Shown here: positions 33,610 through 41,660 of the stretch, piece by piece
Layout: each line of letters opens with the position of its first letter
Position numbering within the stretch: position 1 is the stretch's first letter
From: Chryseobacterium candidae
GTDB taxonomy: Bacteria; Bacteroidota; Bacteroidia; Flavobacteriales; Weeksellaceae
Reading direction: 5' to 3'
Assembly: GCF_004916905.1 (NCBI RefSeq)
Contig: NZ_SDLV01000006.1
Span: forward strand, 1-64,000
DNA length: 64,000 bases
The notes under the pieces: generated by a model
Databases searched by the model: none
The model's input: the letters and a program-made list of their open reading frames with translations, nothing else
What the model was told of the DNA's origin: nothing
Translations under genes and position numbers: made by a program

Positions 33610-35070
33610 ATGTCTATTCATAACAAAATTGTAGAGACAGCCATCACTTTCGATGACGTTCTTCTAGTCCCTTCTTATTCAGAAGTTTTACCTAACCAGG
33701 TTTCATTAAAATCAAGACTTACCGACAAAATCACGCTGAATGTTCCGATAGTTTCCGCTGCGATGGACACTGTTACTGAAGCTGATCTGGCCATTGCTTT
33801 AGCAAGAGTTGGAGGTTTAGGATTTATCCATAAAAACATGACAATCGCTGAGCAGGCAGCTCAGGTAAACCGTGTAAAACGTTCCGAAAACGGAATGATC
33901 TCTGATCCGGTAACTCTATCTAAAGATCATACCTTAGGTGAAGCTAGAGATCTTATGTCAAGATATAAGATTTCTGGTCTTCCTGTGGTAGATCCTGATA
34001 ATATCCTTATTGGAATTATTACCAACAGAGATGTAAAATATCAGGAAAATCTTGATATGAAAGTGGAAGAGATCATGACCAAAGAAAATCTGATCACTTC
34101 AGACAAAGATACCAATCTTGAAAAAGCAAAAGAAATCCTTCTTAAGAACAGAGTTGAAAAACTTCCTATCGTAGATAAAGACAATAAACTTGTAGGTTTA
34201 ATTACCATCAAGGATATCGATAATCAGTTGGAGTATCCTAATGCTAATAAAGATGAAAATGGCCGTCTTATCGTAGGAGCAGGAGTAGGCGTAGGAGAAG
34301 ATACGTTAACGAGAATTGAGGCTTTAGTACAGGCAGGAGTTGATATCGTAGCGATTGATTCTGCACATGGTCATTCTAAAGGAGTTTTAGATAAAATTTC
34401 AGAGATCAGAAAAGCATATCCTAACCTTGATATTGTAGGAGGAAACATTGTAACCGCAGATGCTGCAAAAGATCTTATTGCAGCAGGAGCAAATGTATTG
34501 AAAGTAGGAGTGGGGCCAGGATCTATCTGTACCACCAGAGTAGTGGCCGGAGTAGGAGTTCCTCAGCTATCTGCCATCTATAATGTTTACGAATATGCTA
34601 AGTCTAAAAATGTAGCAGTAATTGGCGACGGAGGTATCAAGCTTTCCGGAGATATTGTAAAAGCTATCGCTAGCGGTGCAGGTGCTGTAATGTTAGGTTC
34701 ACTTTTAGCAGGTACAGATGAGGCTCCGGGAGAAGAAATTATCTTCCAGGGAAGAAAATTCAAATCTTATCAGGGAATGGGAAGTCTTTCAGCAATGAAG
34801 AGAGGTGGTAAAGAAAGATATTTCCAAAGTGAAGCTAAAAAATTCGTTCCGGAAGGAATTGAAGGAAGAGTTCCGCATAAAGGAAAGCTGGAGGATGTTA
34901 TTTTCCAGCTGACAGGAGGTTTAAGAGCCGGAATGGGATATTGTGGTGCAAAAGATATTGAAACCCTTCAAAGAGACTCAAAATTAGTTATGATTACCGG
35001 AAGCGGATTGAAAGAATCTCACCCGCATGACGTAATTATTACACAGGAAGCCCCGAATTATTCTTTATAA
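33610..35070 (+). CDS. guaB: IMP dehydrogenase
   Basis: Oxidises IMP to XMP with NAD, the committed step of GMP synthesis (EC 1.1.1.205). 486 residues, standard length. Order visible: N-terminal barrel start ([19 protein letters not shown]), two CBS domains at about 95-210 ([41 protein letters not shown]), then the barrel with [27 protein letters not shown] containing the catalytic Cys, [19 protein letters not shown], and a mobile flap [20 protein letters not shown]. Cytoplasmic. Monocistronic with its own promoter and terminator. Confidence 0.98.
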   Translation: MSIHNKIVETAITFDDVLLVPSYSEVLPNQVSLKSRLTDKITLNVPIVSAAMDTVTEADLAIALARVGGLGFIHKNMTIAEQAAQVNRVKRSENGMISDPVTLSKDHTLGEARDLMSRYKISGLPVVDPDNILIGIITNRDVKYQENLDMKVEEIMTKENLITSDKDTNLEKAKEILLKNRVEKLPIVDKDNKLVGLITIKDIDNQLEYPNANKDENGRLIVGAGVGVGEDTLTRIEALVQAGVDIVAIDSAHGHSKGVLDKISEIRKAYPNLDIVGGNIVTADAAKDLIAAGANVLKVGVGPGSICTTRVVAGVGVPQLSAIYNVYEYAKSKNVAVIGDGGIKLSGDIVKAIASGAGAVMLGSLLAGTDEAPGEEIIFQGRKFKSYQGMGSLSAMKRGGKERYFQSEAKKFVPEGIEGRVPHKGKLEDVIFQLTGGLRAGMGYCGAKDIETLQRDSKLVMITGSGLKESHPHDVIITQEAPNYSL

Positions 35071-35092
35071 AAACTAAGAAATATTCAATATA

Positions 35093-35127
35093 AAATGTCC
35101 TCATATTAATGGGGACATTTTTTTTAT
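35093..35127 (+). terminator. terminator of guaB
   Basis: AAATGTCC pairs with GGACATTT around about 12 bases and a long T run follows. Confidence 0.85.
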
Positions 35128-35152
35128 GTTCTATATTGAAAGTTCTATTCAT

Positions 35153-35184
35153 AAAAAAAGCCTCCGGAAATTTCGAAAGCTTTA
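35153..35184 (-). terminator. terminator of the tail-collar/T9SS pair
   Basis: On the minus strand AAAGC pairs with GCTTT, with partial pairing inside, and seven T follow. It lies immediately past the stop at 35190. Confidence 0.65.
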
Positions 35185-35189
35185 ATAAT

Positions 35190-35882
35190 TTATTTTTTTA
35201 CAAATTTAAATTGATGAGTCTGAAAATTTCGGGTATTTATTTTCAGTACATATCCACCGGGGACAAGTTGAGAAACATCAATCATTGAATCAAACGATTC
35301 CGATTTTACCAAACGTCCGTCCATATTATAGATTTGGACAGACAATCCGTTGTCAATACCGGAAATATGTATAAAATCAACCACTGGATTAGGGAAGATC
35401 TGTATTTTATTTTTTGAAAGATCTGAAGTTCCTAATGTGGTGCTCTGTACATCACCTGTCATAGTAGAATTTACAGCAGTAAGGTTTCCTCCACACTGTC
35501 CGTTTGTAATTGCTGTATTCTCTACCCAGGTTCCAACAATATTACCAGGAGGGATAGGAAGAGAATTATTTCCTGTTGAATTATAATAAAGCAAAGACGG
35601 AGTGGTAAATGTTCCGTTTCCTTCATCTCCAAGAAACTCCCATCTTGTAAGCGTATTGTTCCATTGGATTTTAAATTCGCAGGTACCTAATCCGCTACAA
35701 TCTTGTCCGCCATCAATAGGAGTAGTCATATAGATGTTCTTACTAAAGGCATCTACTCCAGTTTTGTTAAATACAAAAGTATTAGGTGGACTGTCAAACA
35801 GATTAGGACATCCACTGAAAGTTATTGTCTGCGTGAAAGCTGAGCTTCCTATAGCAAGACATAGTAAGTAAAGAATTTTCAT
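35190..35882 (-). CDS. exported protein with T9SS type A sorting domain
   Basis: 230 residues from the ATG at 35882, which gives signal peptide MKILYLLCLAIGSSAF; an earlier in-frame ATG lies inside the upstream gene and is unlikely. The mature part has cysteines likely paired (CPNLF, CSGLGTCEF, GQCGGN) and a beta-rich passenger of about 130 residues. The last 75 residues are a type A sorting domain: KIQIFPNPVVDFIHISG, VQIYNMDGRLVKSE, VPGGYVLKI, QTHQFKFVKK. It would cross the outer membrane through the type 9 system and be cleaved or anchored. Starts 5 bases after the tail-collar gene, so co-expressed. Confidence 0.88.
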   Translation of the reverse strand: MKILYLLCLAIGSSAFTQTITFSGCPNLFDSPPNTFVFNKTGVDAFSKNIYMTTPIDGGQDCSGLGTCEFKIQWNNTLTRWEFLGDEGNGTFTTPSLLYYNSTGNNSLPIPPGNIVGTWVENTAITNGQCGGNLTAVNSTMTGDVQSTTLGTSDLSKNKIQIFPNPVVDFIHISGIDNGLSVQIYNMDGRLVKSESFDSMIDVSQLVPGGYVLKINTRNFQTHQFKFVKK

Positions 35883-35887
35883 AATTA

Positions 35888-36481
35888 TTAGTTTTGCGAT
35901 GGAAATACTCCAGCTAATGCAATGATGCATTTCAGGGTAATAAAGGGAGGTCTGTTTTCATGGGGCTGGCTTCCTCCGGCGTTGTTTACCATTGTACTCT
36001 TCATAGTAGTGTTTGCTGATGCATCAGAATATTCTTTATCAAGAATTTTGGTATCTGCCGGAAGGTTGTTAGTTGGAGAATTTTGATTCCCTTCCGCCGT
36101 TACTGCATTTATAGTATGATTGTGAGCCGGCATTTGTGTTATCAGTAATGTTACACTTTCAGCTCCGCCGGTTTGTCCCATTGTGTATGTTGTAGGTCCT
36201 CCCGGAGCCTGTCCGTTATGAACAACTACTCTTCCCCTCATATCAGGTAAAGCAAATGTGGTAATTCCGTTTCCTCCATAGGTAGTTCCTAACAATGAAA
36301 ACAATGCTTGATTTTGTGCGATGGGCAAAAGCTGCCCATTACATTCTGCCCAGTATTTTGGAGCAAAATTATAAGGTACAAAGGCTATTTGGCCTAAAAA
36401 TGGTTCTGATGCCTGTGCTTTCAGAGCAGGAGAAAATGCGCTGCCTATCAGCAGTGTACATGCAAAAATTAAGTTTTTCAT
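35888..36481 (-). CDS. exported phage tail collar-domain protein
   Basis: Protein of 197 residues. Signal peptide about 1-22 (SAFSPALKAQA). Then the microcystin-dependent-protein/tail-collar pattern: FLGQIAFVPYNFAPKYWAECNGQLLPIAQNQALFSLLGTTYGGNG, FALPDMRGRVVVHNG, MPAHNHTIN and ENRPPFITLKCIIAL. Such domains form trimeric surface fibres in phages and in some secreted bacterial proteins. The signal peptide and lack of other phage genes argue against a prophage remnant. Paired with a T9SS cargo, its role is likely surface attachment, but this is inference. Confidence 0.88.
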   Translation of the reverse strand: MKNLIFACTLLIGSAFSPALKAQASEPFLGQIAFVPYNFAPKYWAECNGQLLPIAQNQALFSLLGTTYGGNGITTFALPDMRGRVVVHNGQAPGGPTTYTMGQTGGAESVTLLITQMPAHNHTINAVTAEGNQNSPTNNLPADTKILDKEYSDASANTTMKSTMVNNAGGSQPHENRPPFITLKCIIALAGVFPSQN

Positions 36482-36544
36482 GATAATAAGGATTTTATGT
36501 AGTATAAAATTAGAAAATATTTTACATAAAACGCTTAATTAAAA

Positions 36545-36574
36545 GAAAAACCTTTCGTTATATAACAAAAGGTT
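36545..36574 (-). terminator. terminator of the DUF4407 gene
   Basis: AACCTTT and AAAGGTT flank the palindromic core GTTATATAAC; five T follow on the minus strand. Confidence 0.65.
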
Positions 36575-36654
36575 AGGTTTTATTTATTAGAAAATGATTT
36601 ATTATAGATTTTTTCTCTAATGTTTAAGATTGGATAGTATATGAAAAGATCACT

Positions 36655-37725
36655 TTAATTTTTCAGATTATCTTTAAAATCATCGATTCTGAAATCAGTC
36701 AGTGCATTTCCTTTTTCAATTTTTTCTTTGGAATATAACCTGAAATCGTTTTCTGTTTTTTCTAAAAGATAATCATAGGGTCCTATATGAGAGATCAGTT
36801 TTACCAGTACCGGAGAAATCTCAAGACAGATAAACAATCCCATGATAAAAGTGGCTGCAAGTCCAATGATCGCAGAATTTTTACCAAGTTCGTCCAGGGC
36901 CTGTAGCCTTGCTGCAAAACCATTGAATTTATCTTCAAATGTTTCTGTAGATTTTCTTTCCGTTTCCAGATTCGTGTATACCTTGGATATTTCTTTGTCT
37001 AAATATTCCAGTCTTGGCGCTGCCTGCTTCTGATAATTTTCCAGATCCAGTCTGCGTTGCTCCTTTAATTGCTGCTTACGTTTTGCATTGGGACCATAAC
37101 CTTCTTTTCCACTGGTTAATCCCGATTGTTTACCCAGGATTTCTTTTTCAAGCTCTACAGAAGCTGAGTCGTACGACCGCTGATATTGAGCGATCTTTCC
37201 TGAAATCTGCTGCTTTTCGGTTTCAAAAGGACCGCTCTGTTGAAGAATCCTGCCGTTCATTTCTCCCTGAAGCTGTTTTTTATTTCTTTGAATGATAGTG
37301 TTCAGCTGTTTATTGACCTCCTTTTCAAAGATTTTAAGCTCTAAAGGTTTGGAAATAATAATTCCCAGGAACGTAGCAAGGATGAGACGGGGAATAGCCA
37401 TCAGAATCTGATTCCACCATGTTCCTGTTTTTTTGATGGAAGAAACAATATAACGGTCAAGATTGAAAATCATCAGGCCCCATAAGATTCCAAATCCTAC
37501 AGCCGCCCAAATATTGTCGAATACTGTATACATAGCATAGCCTGCAGACAAAGTGGCGAATACTGCAGTGAAAAGAACAATCCCTCCAATGCCGGAAAAT
37601 TTATTCCATTCACTCGGAGTCTTTCTTAAAATATGGATGTTCCCGCCTGAACATACCATCAGAAACTTTTGGAACCAGTTTATTTTATGAGTCCCTTGAT
37701 TTATAGTTTGTTGGTTTGTTTTCAT
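36655..37725 (-). CDS. DUF4407 membrane protein
   Basis: 356 residues from the ATG at 37725. An earlier TTG start falls inside the promoter -7 element and is rejected. Two or three N-terminal helices (about 45-70, 72-92 and 105-130, with FSGIGGIVLFTAVFATLSAGYAMYT), a long coiled-coil region of about 150-275 (many Glu, Lys and Gln), and a C-terminal helix at about 285-310 (IIGLAATFIMGLFICLEISPVLVKL). The layout matches DUF4407. Function unknown; inner-membrane location is likely. Monocistronic. Confidence 0.88.
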   Translation of the reverse strand: MKTNQQTINQGTHKINWFQKFLMVCSGGNIHILRKTPSEWNKFSGIGGIVLFTAVFATLSAGYAMYTVFDNIWAAVGFGILWGLMIFNLDRYIVSSIKKTGTWWNQILMAIPRLILATFLGIIISKPLELKIFEKEVNKQLNTIIQRNKKQLQGEMNGRILQQSGPFETEKQQISGKIAQYQRSYDSASVELEKEILGKQSGLTSGKEGYGPNAKRKQQLKEQRRLDLENYQKQAAPRLEYLDKEISKVYTNLETERKSTETFEDKFNGFAARLQALDELGKNSAIIGLAATFIMGLFICLEISPVLVKLISHIGPYDYLLEKTENDFRLYSKEKIEKGNALTDFRIDDFKDNLKN

Positions 37726-37740
37726 AACTGAAAATTTATA

Positions 37741-37748
37741 CAAAGGTA
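37741..37748 (-). promoter_or_regulatory. candidate -7 element of the DUF4407 gene
   Basis: TACCTTTG on the minus strand, 15 bases upstream of the ATG at 37725. It overlaps an in-frame TTG and so supports the shorter gene. Confidence 0.5.
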
Positions 37749-37867
37749 GTACTAAAAATCATACCAATGTAAAAGATAGTATTATGTTTTACCAAGTAAT
37801 TATGTGTATTTGTATAAGGTGCTGTTTTTAAGGGTGTTAATTTTTAATTTTGAAAATTTGTAAAAAG

Positions 37868-38422
37868 CTATTTCAGTCTGTCCGGATTCTGTTTCAGGAA
37901 ACTCTCCCATCCCGAATACGATTTCGTATCTGCAATCGTCCCGGAATTAAAGTGATGACATACTGCTACGGCAAGACCATCCGATGCATCTAGATATTTT
38001 GTAGGAAATTCCTTTAATTTAAGAAGGTTTTGAAGCATACCTGCTACCTGTTCCTTACTGGCATTTCCATTTCCGGTGATTGCCATCTTGATTTTTTTTG
38101 GAGAATATTCGGTAATAGGGATATTTCTGTAGAGACTGGCAGCCATGGCAACGCCCTGAGCACGTCCAAGTTTAAGCATACTCTGCACGTTTTTTCCGTA
38201 GAAAGGAGCTTCAAGAGCGACTTCATCAGGGTGAAATTCGTCAATGAGAGATAGTGTTCTTTCAAAGATATACTTCAGTTTAGTTTCGTGATTGGGATAT
38301 TTTTTTAAGATCAGTTCATGAATAGAGACCATCTCCATTTTTCCTTTTTTTACGGAGATAATACCAAATCCCATTACCGTTGTCCCCGGGTCAATTCCTA
38401 AAATTATTTTCTCTGAAATCAT
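37868..38422 (-). CDS. ruvC: Holliday junction resolvase RuvC
   Basis: Cuts four-way DNA junctions as a dimer in recombination repair with RuvAB (EC 3.1.21.10). 184 residues, standard length. All four acidic active-site positions are visible: D11 in GIDPGTT, E71 in VALEAPF, and D145 and D148 in LDASDGLAVAVCHH. The KIKMAITGNGNASKEQV segment is the family signature. Cytoplasmic. Alone, without ruvA or ruvB nearby, as is common in this phylum. Confidence 0.97.
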   Translation of the reverse strand: MISEKIILGIDPGTTVMGFGIISVKKGKMEMVSIHELILKKYPNHETKLKYIFERTLSLIDEFHPDEVALEAPFYGKNVQSMLKLGRAQGVAMAASLYRNIPITEYSPKKIKMAITGNGNASKEQVAGMLQNLLKLKEFPTKYLDASDGLAVAVCHHFNSGTIADTKSYSGWESFLKQNPDRLK

Positions 38423-38427
38423 TGCTT

Positions 38428-38435
38428 CAAAGATA
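38428..38435 (-). promoter_or_regulatory. candidate -7 element of ruvC
   Basis: TATCTTTG on the minus strand, 5 bases upstream of the ruvC ATG, which would give a nearly leaderless transcript. Confidence 0.4.
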
Positions 38436-38643
38436 TGACTTTCTATCTTTTAAGTGTAAAAAAGTATCCGCAAAGATTTTAATTCATATGAAAGTACACA
38501 ATCATAATATTCTTCATGTTACTGGAATCCTTATTAAAGAAAAACAGGATTTTAAAAAAATACATGTGTGCATGATATTTCTGAAAAACTGATCCAGAAG
38601 ATTATAAATGAGAAATAAAGCTCAACCGGCTCCATCAGCGGTT

Positions 38644-39168
38644 TTATTTTTTCAGTTTTTTCTCTGCTATAGGTATCCACTGGCCATCATGACGAAGAAG
38701 GATTATTTTATCTACTAAAAATTTAGTTTTGTATTCCTTGTTTTCATATTTTTCCCAGGCCTTAAGATAATTTTCCCAGGTCAGATCTCTGAATCCTACA
38801 GTCATATGAGGATGAAAAGAATACTGGGCAAAATTAAAGTACTCTTTTACCCTATGATAAAGCTCTGTTAAATGAATATTTTCTTTTGGCTGAATATAGA
38901 GTACAGGATTTTTAGGATTGGGAAAGCTTCCAAAGCCATCCAGTTCTACTTCAAAAGGGATGATATCCGTATTAATCTTCTGAAAAGCAATATGAATATC
39001 ATCCTCCAGTTCAGTTTCTCTTGAAAAGGGAGGGAATAGTGTGATATGAGCCTCGTTTTTCAACGCTTTGGAATTGGCATAATTCATTACCAGATCTTTT
39101 TTAAAGGCTTTTACTTCTTCAATAATCTCCTGTGGAGGATAAATCGCTATGAAGTACATTTTTTTCAT
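38644..39168 (-). CDS. 2'-5' RNA ligase-family protein (LigT-like phosphoesterase)
   Basis: Protein of 174 residues with the two HxT motifs that define the 2H phosphoesterases, EAHITLFPPF near residue 41 and FHPHMTVGFRD near residue 120, spaced as in the family. Members cut or join 2'-5' or cyclic phosphate RNA ends; the exact substrate here cannot be told. Cytoplasmic. It starts 31 bases after the stop of the serine hydrolase gene, in the same direction, and could be co-transcribed. A plus-strand hairpin with a T tail overlaps its 3' end at 38624-38650. Confidence 0.9.
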   Translation of the reverse strand: MKKMYFIAIYPPQEIIEEVKAFKKDLVMNYANSKALKNEAHITLFPPFSRETELEDDIHIAFQKINTDIIPFEVELDGFGSFPNPKNPVLYIQPKENIHLTELYHRVKEYFNFAQYSFHPHMTVGFRDLTWENYLKAWEKYENKEYKTKFLVDKIILLRHDGQWIPIAEKKLKK

Positions 39169-39199
39169 ACAGCAATTTAGTTTTTTTTAGTTCTGAAAA

Positions 39200-40312
39200 C
39201 TAATGTTTTGATCTAAGCTCTGTAAGCGTATTCTCAAGATGATCAGTGATCTTTTTTACTTCAATATGCGGTCTGAAGATCAAACCTTTTCCTCTTTCCT
39301 CATCAGCAATATTAGACAGAATGATTACGGATGTTTTTGTGTCCGGATAATAAATATTTAAAGAGGGAGAACCTTTTACATAACCACTGTGGAAATAAGA
39401 ATTGGGGTGGCCGATATTAAGCATGACTCCGTAAGCGTAACCCATTTTCCCAAAAATAGCATGGTGTCTTTCCGCACTCTTAGCCATAAAGAGTTTCAGG
39501 GTTTCAGGTTTTAGAATTTTTCCTCCGTACAGAGCATTATTCCATGAATGAAGATCCTGAATGGTAGATAATATTCCACCGGCAGGTGTTCCTATTTCTG
39601 GTCCGCCTAATCTTTTCGGCATATTGGGGACCTCAGAGAATTTGACAGGAGTTCCAACATAAGCACTGGCAAAATGAGTTCCTTGAAAACTATCTCCCGT
39701 TGAGGAATGAGTCATTCCTGATCTTTTAAAAAGTTCCAATGCATTTTCATGATAGGATTTTCCGGATACTTTTTCCACAATCTTTCCAAGTGCATTGAAT
39801 CCATCGTTGGAATAAAAGAAATCTGATCCGCTTTTAAACATCAGTTTTCCGCCCATCAGATTCAACCCGGAAGTATGATTTAACAGCTGATGAATGGTAA
39901 TGTTTTCATATTCTTTGATCTGAAATTCTTTCAGGTATTTTGATGCCTTATCTGTCACATTAAGTTTTCCTTCTTCCATTTGAAGCAAGATCAAAACAGC
40001 CGTGAACTGCTTGCTAACCGAACCTATTGCAAAAATGGTATTACTGTCAATTTTAGTTTTCTTCTTAAAGTCAGAATATCCGTTTTCTCGTCTGTAAAGT
40101 GGAGTAGAATCTTTAAAAACGGCAATACTTCCATTGAAATGGTACTTCTTGAAAGTAGAATCAATCTGTTGTTCTAAAAGGGTTTTCTGAAAAGCGGTAA
40201 TGGTAGAATCAATGATGGCTTTTTTATCAACAGGGGCAATTTGTTGAACCTCGGTTGTTGTACAGGAAAATAAAAAACAAAAAAAGGACAGGAATACTAA
40301 ATTTTTGATCAC
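39200..40312 (-). CDS. serine hydrolase lipoprotein of the beta-lactamase/PBP4* family
   Basis: Protein of 370 residues beginning with GTG. Lipobox FLFSC at about 13-17. Catalytic motifs: SVSK (S-x-x-K) in FAIGSVSKQFTAV, YSN in DFFYSNDGFNALG, and HSGYVKG near the C-terminus in the KTG-like position. The family includes esterases, peptidases and class C beta-lactamase relatives, so the substrate is uncertain; ordinary housekeeping peptidase or esterase activity is more likely than antibiotic resistance. Envelope-anchored. Confidence 0.9.
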   Translation of the reverse strand: MIKNLVFLSFFCFLFSCTTTEVQQIAPVDKKAIIDSTITAFQKTLLEQQIDSTFKKYHFNGSIAVFKDSTPLYRRENGYSDFKKKTKIDSNTIFAIGSVSKQFTAVLILLQMEEGKLNVTDKASKYLKEFQIKEYENITIHQLLNHTSGLNLMGGKLMFKSGSDFFYSNDGFNALGKIVEKVSGKSYHENALELFKRSGMTHSSTGDSFQGTHFASAYVGTPVKFSEVPNMPKRLGGPEIGTPAGGILSTIQDLHSWNNALYGGKILKPETLKLFMAKSAERHHAIFGKMGYAYGVMLNIGHPNSYFHSGYVKGSPSLNIYYPDTKTSVIILSNIADEERGKGLIFRPHIEVKKITDHLENTLTELRSKH

Positions 40313-40493
40313 AGGTGTTGTATTTTTTAATGATGATTGATATTCTTAAAGATAGCAAAATATCCAAAAGAGCAGTATGGGAAGCAAATTGCGTGCTAAG
40401 ATAGCCTGCATGATCAGGTTAATGCAGAGGTAATCCGCTTTTGTGGAAAATTTAAGTGCTATGAATGGAAGTATTTTTGAAAAATAATACATT

Positions 40494-40522
40494 AAAAAAC
40501 CTGTGAAAGAATATTCACAGGC
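40494..40522 (-). terminator. terminator of the Dph6-like gene
   Basis: CCTGTGAA pairs with TTCACAGG and six T follow on the minus strand, directly against the stop at 40523. The wider gap 40313-40493 shows no other signal. Confidence 0.8.
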
Positions 40523-41233
40523 TTATTTTAATAGCAGATCACGGAACCAGAAAACATATTCCCCATCTTCTTCTTCAGGAGTTGTTTTAGGTTTAGGATA
40601 AGTCTTTTTAACTGTTTCTCCTATTTCGAACTGAACCGGATTTTTGAAAATAGGGCCATCAAAAGTAAAAGTATGAAACTCTCCGTTTTCTCCGCATGGA
40701 TCTACATTTTCAGGAAGGTCATCAATGAATTGCTGATCAATAATTCGTCCAGCGAAGCTTTGATCAAGATAAGATCCGTTCACACATGTTACAATCGTTT
40801 TAAAGCCAAGATCTAAAAATTCATGAATGAGGTTAGTTGTATCTTGTTTCCACAGAGGAAATACGGCTTTCATACCGATGGCCGTTAACTGGTCTTCCCT
40901 GTATTTTCTCAGATCTTCCAGAAAAATATCTCCAAAAATGGAATGGGTAATACCCTGAGCTTTAATTCCAGTCATTGTTGTACTCATGATCTGTTGGTAT
41001 TCTTCCATAGAGGGTTCTTTAGGAAGTTCCATTTTAATTAACGGAATTCCAAGACTTTCGGCCTGCTTTTCTAAAAGAGAAATAGGCACACCGTGCATAG
41101 AAATCCTTTGGAATTCCTGATTGATGCTGGTAAGCAGAGTAGAAATCTCATATTGATCTTCCTGTAGTATTTTGTAAAGAGCAAGGGCGGAATCTTTTCC
41201 GCTGCTCCAGTTGAATAAAGCTTTTGGTTTCAT
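40523..41233 (-). CDS. Dph6-like ATP-binding protein (diphthine--ammonia ligase family)
   Basis: 236 residues from the ATG at 41233; a longer form would need a TTG. The N-terminal ATP-pyrophosphatase signature is KALFNWSSGKDSALALYK (SGKDS loop). Other family marks: MHGVPISLLEKQAESLGIPL, GDIFLEDLRKYRE, CVNGSYLDQSFAGR, PCGENGEFHTFTFDGPIF. The eukaryotic relative amidates diphthine on EF2; bacteria lack diphthamide, so here it probably amidates or adenylates another substrate. Cytoplasmic. Confidence 0.9.
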   Translation of the reverse strand: MKPKALFNWSSGKDSALALYKILQEDQYEISTLLTSINQEFQRISMHGVPISLLEKQAESLGIPLIKMELPKEPSMEEYQQIMSTTMTGIKAQGITHSIFGDIFLEDLRKYREDQLTAIGMKAVFPLWKQDTTNLIHEFLDLGFKTIVTCVNGSYLDQSFAGRIIDQQFIDDLPENVDPCGENGEFHTFTFDGPIFKNPVQFEIGETVKKTYPKPKTTPEEEDGEYVFWFRDLLLK

Positions 41234-41243
41234 TGTAAAATTA

Positions 41244-41269
41244 AAATCTCCCAAAAATAAGGAGATTTT
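41244..41269 (-). terminator. terminator of the small lipoprotein gene
   Basis: AAAATCTCC pairs with GGAGATTTT around an 8-base loop; a T-rich stretch follows on the minus strand. Confidence 0.7.
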
Positions 41270-41288
41270 ATTTACAAAGGAGACTTCC

Positions 41289-41489
41289 TTATTTTGAAGC
41301 TGGCTTTCCGTAATTGTTTAGGGAGCTTGTAACATCAACTCTATTTTTCTCCGCCTGTTCTCTTTTTTGTAGTTCTTCAGCGTTTCTAGCCATATCGCTT
41401 TTATGAGAGGTATCTACATTAGAGGTTTTACAGGAACCTAACGCTACAAAAAGACCCAACACCAAAATAATTTTAATATATGTTCTCAT
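41289..41489 (-). CDS. small lipoprotein of unknown function
   Basis: Protein of 66 residues with a textbook lipoprotein leader (IILVLGLFVALGSC, Cys at about 20) and a short charged mature part (MARNAEELQKREQAEKNRVD) that may be helical. No family recognised. Own terminator on one side and the isobutyryl-CoA mutase terminator on the other, so monocistronic. Confidence 0.75.
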   Translation of the reverse strand: MRTYIKIILVLGLFVALGSCKTSNVDTSHKSDMARNAEELQKREQAEKNRVDVTSSLNNYGKPASK

Positions 41490-41602
41490 TCAATTTTTTT
41501 TGATGGTAAATATAGAGGATCAGATCATTTTATTTTTAATTTTTAACAAACATTATAAATAAACGCATCAAAATTTAGTGTTTTTTCACATTAAAAATAA
41601 CA

Positions 41603-41629
41603 AAACCTCAAAGAATTTCTTTGAGGTTT
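41603..41629 (-). terminator. terminator of the isobutyryl-CoA mutase gene
   Basis: AAACCTCAAAGA pairs exactly with TCTTTGAGGTTT around a 3-base loop. Confidence 0.75.
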
Positions 41630-41660
41630 GATTTATAAAAAATGTATGTCCAATTATGGT

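Noticed and set aside
35888..36481. Prophage remnant suggested by the tail collar domain
   Set aside because: It has a Sec signal peptide and no other phage genes nearby; such proteins occur as exported proteins in Flavobacteria.
37726..37743. Longer start (TTG) for the DUF4407 gene
   Set aside because: It falls in the -7 box TACCTTTG; the ATG at 37725 is preferred.
38341..38422. Suspected frameshift near the ruvC start
   Set aside because: Re-reading the bases gives a continuous frame with all catalytic residues intact.
39200..40312. Antibiotic-resistance beta-lactamase
   Set aside because: The S-x-x-K, YSN and HxG motifs are shared with esterases and peptidases; nothing points to resistance.
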